From the NCBI RefSeq assembly GCF_028736175.1, contig NZ_CP117880.1, forward strand, positions 2,294,001 to 2,358,000: 64,000 nucleotides of DNA, given 5' to 3'. The position numbers and the translations under genes were made by a program. The notes beneath the pieces were generated by a model. The model did not search any database. It saw only the letters and a program-made list of their open reading frames with translations, and was not told where the DNA came from. Each line of letters begins with the position of its first letter. Positions within the stretch are counted from its first letter, which is position 1. This DNA is from Sphingobacterium oryzagri. GTDB lineage: Bacteria > Bacteroidota > Bacteroidia > Sphingobacteriales > Sphingobacteriaceae. This document shows positions 61,951 to 64,000 of the stretch, in pieces.

Positions 61951-61986
61951 AAACAACAAGAGCCGCAATTGCGGCTCTTGTTGTTT
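61951..61986. terminator. accA terminator, 36-bp perfect palindrome
   Basis: AAACAACAAGAGCCGCAA (61951-61968) is the exact reverse complement of TTGCGGCTCTTGTTGTTT (61969-61986). It follows the accA stop codon by 21 bases on the minus strand and ends the repeat block on the plus strand. T-runs are short. Confidence 0.8.
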
Positions 61987-62007
61987 TGTCTATTCGTCGT
62001 TGTTATG

Positions 62008-62961
62008 TTACTCTACAACAACACCCATTTTACTAAACTTTTCAATGCGCTCGTTTACTAACGTATCGGCATCTTTCAGGCTAAGTTCCGAAATATCTGC
62101 TAGGATTTTAGCTTTTAGATTTTCTGCCGTAATCGTCGGATCCTGGTGTGCGCCACCAATCGGCTCTTCGATAATGCCGTCAATTAAGGCATTTTTCAAC
62201 ATATCTTCTGCTGTCAATTTCAACGAGTCGGCAGCCTTTTCTTTCTGATCCCAGCTTCTGTATAAAATAGAAGAGCAAGATTCTGGCGAAATAACGGAGT
62301 ACCATGTATTTTGTAACATATATACGCGGTCGCCCACGCCAATGCCCAAGGCACCACCAGAAGCACCTTCACCAATCACCACACAAATTACCGGCACTTT
62401 TAATACCGACATTTCGAGCAGGTTGCGAGCGATAGCTTCACCTTGTCCGCGTTCTTCTGCCTCTAAACCAGGGTAAGCACCCATCGTATCTATAAACGTG
62501 ACAATCGGCTTGTTAAATTTTTCAGCCATTTTCATCAATCGAAGTGCTTTACGGTAACCTTCCGGATTGGCCATCCCGAAATTACGGAATTGACGCTCTT
62601 TCGTATTCTTTCCTTTTTGATGACCGATAACCATTACAGATTGACCGCCGATAGAAGCAATACCGCCGATAATAGCTTTATCATCCTTTACGGTGCGATC
62701 ACCGTGTAACTCGATAAACTCTTCGCATAACATCTCGATATAATCAAAAGTCTGCGGGCGGTCAGGGTGACGAGACATCTGTACTTTTTGCCATCCCGAC
62801 ATATTTGTATAAATATCTTTCTTCGTTTCTTCAAGCTTTGTCTGTAGTTCATTTACGGTGGCGCTCATGTCTACTTTCGTTTTTTCTTGAACCTGTAATA
62901 CCTTTTCTATCTGTGTTTGCAAATCTGCAATAGGCTTTTCAAAATCAAATGTTGTTTGCAT
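62008..62961 (-). CDS. accA: Acetyl-CoA carboxylase carboxyltransferase subunit alpha
   Basis: A 317-residue AccA subunit. It opens [20 protein letters not shown], and carries [60 protein letters not shown] and [20 protein letters not shown], the carboxyltransferase signature with the oxyanion Gly-Gly. With AccD it transfers carboxyl from biotin to acetyl-CoA, making malonyl-CoA for fatty acid synthesis. The length matches the family. It lies alone on the minus strand, with the palindromic terminator after it. Confidence 0.97.
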   Translation of the reverse strand: MQTTFDFEKPIADLQTQIEKVLQVQEKTKVDMSATVNELQTKLEETKKDIYTNMSGWQKVQMSRHPDRPQTFDYIEMLCEEFIELHGDRTVKDDKAIIGGIASIGGQSVMVIGHQKGKNTKERQFRNFGMANPEGYRKALRLMKMAEKFNKPIVTFIDTMGAYPGLEAEERGQGEAIARNLLEMSVLKVPVICVVIGEGASGGALGIGVGDRVYMLQNTWYSVISPESCSSILYRSWDQKEKAADSLKLTAEDMLKNALIDGIIEEPIGGAHQDPTITAENLKAKILADISELSLKDADTLVNERIEKFSKMGVVVE

Positions 62962-63224
62962 AATTATATGTATCTAGCACATTTCAGCTTGCTAAGTTAA
63001 TTTATTTTTGTGTATTTTAAAACGAAGCACGGCGATTAGTTGATTAAGTTTTTTGTAATCAATAGCTTGCATTCGTCATATGTACGGGCTTTTATGCACT
63101 TTAACGCATCTTAGCCGCTGGAATAGCCGTTCAACGGTGCATGATGCTCAGCTATAGTGCAGCTAATTTATTTTTGACATTGTAACAGCCGCTGAAAAAT
63201 GATATTTTAGCTTGCTTTATCACC

Positions 63225-64000
63225 ATGACGGAAGAGAAAAAAAACACAAACAACTGGCAATTCCTGGCAAAGTTACTGCTCTGGATATTGTTGTATACCT
63301 CTTTTTGGTATTTCGAAGATTTTTATAAATCACATAAATTTTTAGACAACGCATCCAATGCGCTTAACTTATTTTTGACGGCCAGCATCGTCTATTCCAT
63401 TGGTCGCTACATCATTATTACACTGTACAAAAAAAGACATGAGCACCACAGCGTGCGGGGCAACTTTGTTTTGGGCATTAACCGCCTTATGGCGGTACTC
63501 AATACCAGTACCGCAGTGATTGCCATTATGCTGGCCTTGGGTATTGACCCGCGAGAATTTGTGACCAGCTTGACGATTGTCGCGATGGCCATTGCCGTAA
63601 CATTCCGCGAATATATTACAAATATGCTTTCTGGCTTATTTATTATGTTTAACGATCAACTATCGGTCGGCGATCGCGTGAAGATTGGAGAATACCAAGG
63701 GCGGATCGTGGATATTACGTTTTCCAGTTTGCTTATTCAAGATGAAGAAGATGATATTGTTCTGGTGCCCAACAACCTCGTTTTCACGTCACCCATGGTC
63801 AACTTTTCCGCCCATCGATCCAGCTTGTTTTACGTGAGGTTTGAGTTGCCTTTGCAGGCTGCCGTCGAACTGGATCAATTGGAAGATCGTATCCAGAAAA
63901 CACTCCTTAACCATCCGTACCTCAGCGGAGACGACGACTTGCATCTCAAAGTGGTGGAGATCGGAAAAGACTATGTTAAATATAAAATGGAAATGCACGC
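63225..64000 (+). CDS. MscS-family mechanosensitive channel (3' end outside the window)
   Basis: The frame is open from ATG 63225 to the window edge, 258 codons. Residues about 15-55, 95-120 and 125-150 form three membrane helices. The third reads VTSLTIVAMAIAVTFREYIT, then NMLSGLFIMFNDQLSVGDRV and KIGEYQGRIVDITFSSLLIQ, the MscS pore helix and beta domain. VLVPNNLVFTSPMVNFSAH is a further family motif. It should open on membrane tension and release solutes in osmotic shock. No promoter or operon partner is evident in 62962-63224. The C-terminal vestibule is incomplete. Confidence 0.9.
   Translation, partial: MTEEKKNTNNWQFLAKLLLWILLYTSFWYFEDFYKSHKFLDNASNALNLFLTASIVYSIGRYIIITLYKKRHEHHSVRGNFVLGINRLMAVLNTSTAVIAIMLALGIDPREFVTSLTIVAMAIAVTFREYITNMLSGLFIMFNDQLSVGDRVKIGEYQGRIVDITFSSLLIQDEEDDIVLVPNNLVFTSPMVNFSAHRSSLFYVRFELPLQAAVELDQLEDRIQKTLLNHPYLSGDDDLHLKVVEIGKDYVKYKMEMH

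Overview
The window is a contiguous stretch of a Bacteroidota chromosome, most likely from the Sphingobacteriaceae (Sphingobacterium/Pedobacter-like). Evidence: paired GH92 mannosidases, a DUF5686 outer-membrane protein, a GIN-domain protein, TPR and DUF3098 genes typical of the phylum, the ftsX-DUF3098-uppP-truB-ribF gene order, -7 boxes of the TAnnTTTG type, and almost no Shine-Dalgarno sequences. No tool was run. Names rest on motifs, length and gene order read by eye.

Region 1 (1-4.5 kb) is the eroded end of a mobilizable element beside a tRNA-Lys gene. It has small HTH genes, an oriT-like double hairpin, a mobC with an early amber codon, and a relaxase gene that has lost its frame and part of its 3' half. 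A two-ORF ISAon1/ISL3-like insertion sequence follows, with 8-bp target duplications and a doubled left end. Region 2 (4.6-14.6 kb) holds an SPFH/RHH gene pair behind an 11-bp-phased operator array, the rpsF-rpsR-rplI operon, YchJ- and JmjC-like genes, and gyrA followed by two TPR genes. Region 3 (14.9-19.8 kb) is amino-acid biosynthesis: serC-serA, then aspartate kinase and lysA.

Region 4 (19.9-27.8 kb) has a divergent two-component system (kinase and OmpR-type regulator) and a GH92-peptidase-GH92 cassette, with a 4 x 11-bp direct-repeat operator between them. The first GH92 has Gln where the family general acid Glu is expected, which suggests mannosyl-phosphate uncapping. Region 5 (27.8-43.5 kb) carries a SulP transporter, an ABC exporter, ysxC-ubiA, topA-unknown-cmk, ribF-truB-uppP-DUF3098-ftsX on the other strand, and leuS.

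Region 6 (43.6-49.8 kb) is accessory. It has a SatD-family protein coupled to a DUF3307 membrane protein behind four 20-bp dyads repeated at exactly 28 bp, a GIN-domain protein, a toxin-first HigBA module and a DUF5686 protein. Region 7 (49.9-64 kb) has guaA, a type I periplasmic-binding-like lipoprotein, an RsmB-like methyltransferase, stress and cell-wall genes, ychF, two envelope genes, a deacetylase lipoprotein, accA and a partial MscS channel. Before accA lies an 830-bp non-coding block with 2.7 tandem copies of a 235-bp unit rich in palindromes, with one covarying stem.

The best candidates for something undescribed are the SatD/DUF3307 locus with its operator array, the 235-bp structured repeat, and the Gln-variant GH92 cassette. 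Several promoters place the -7 box 3-4 nt before the start codon, implying leaderless mRNAs.
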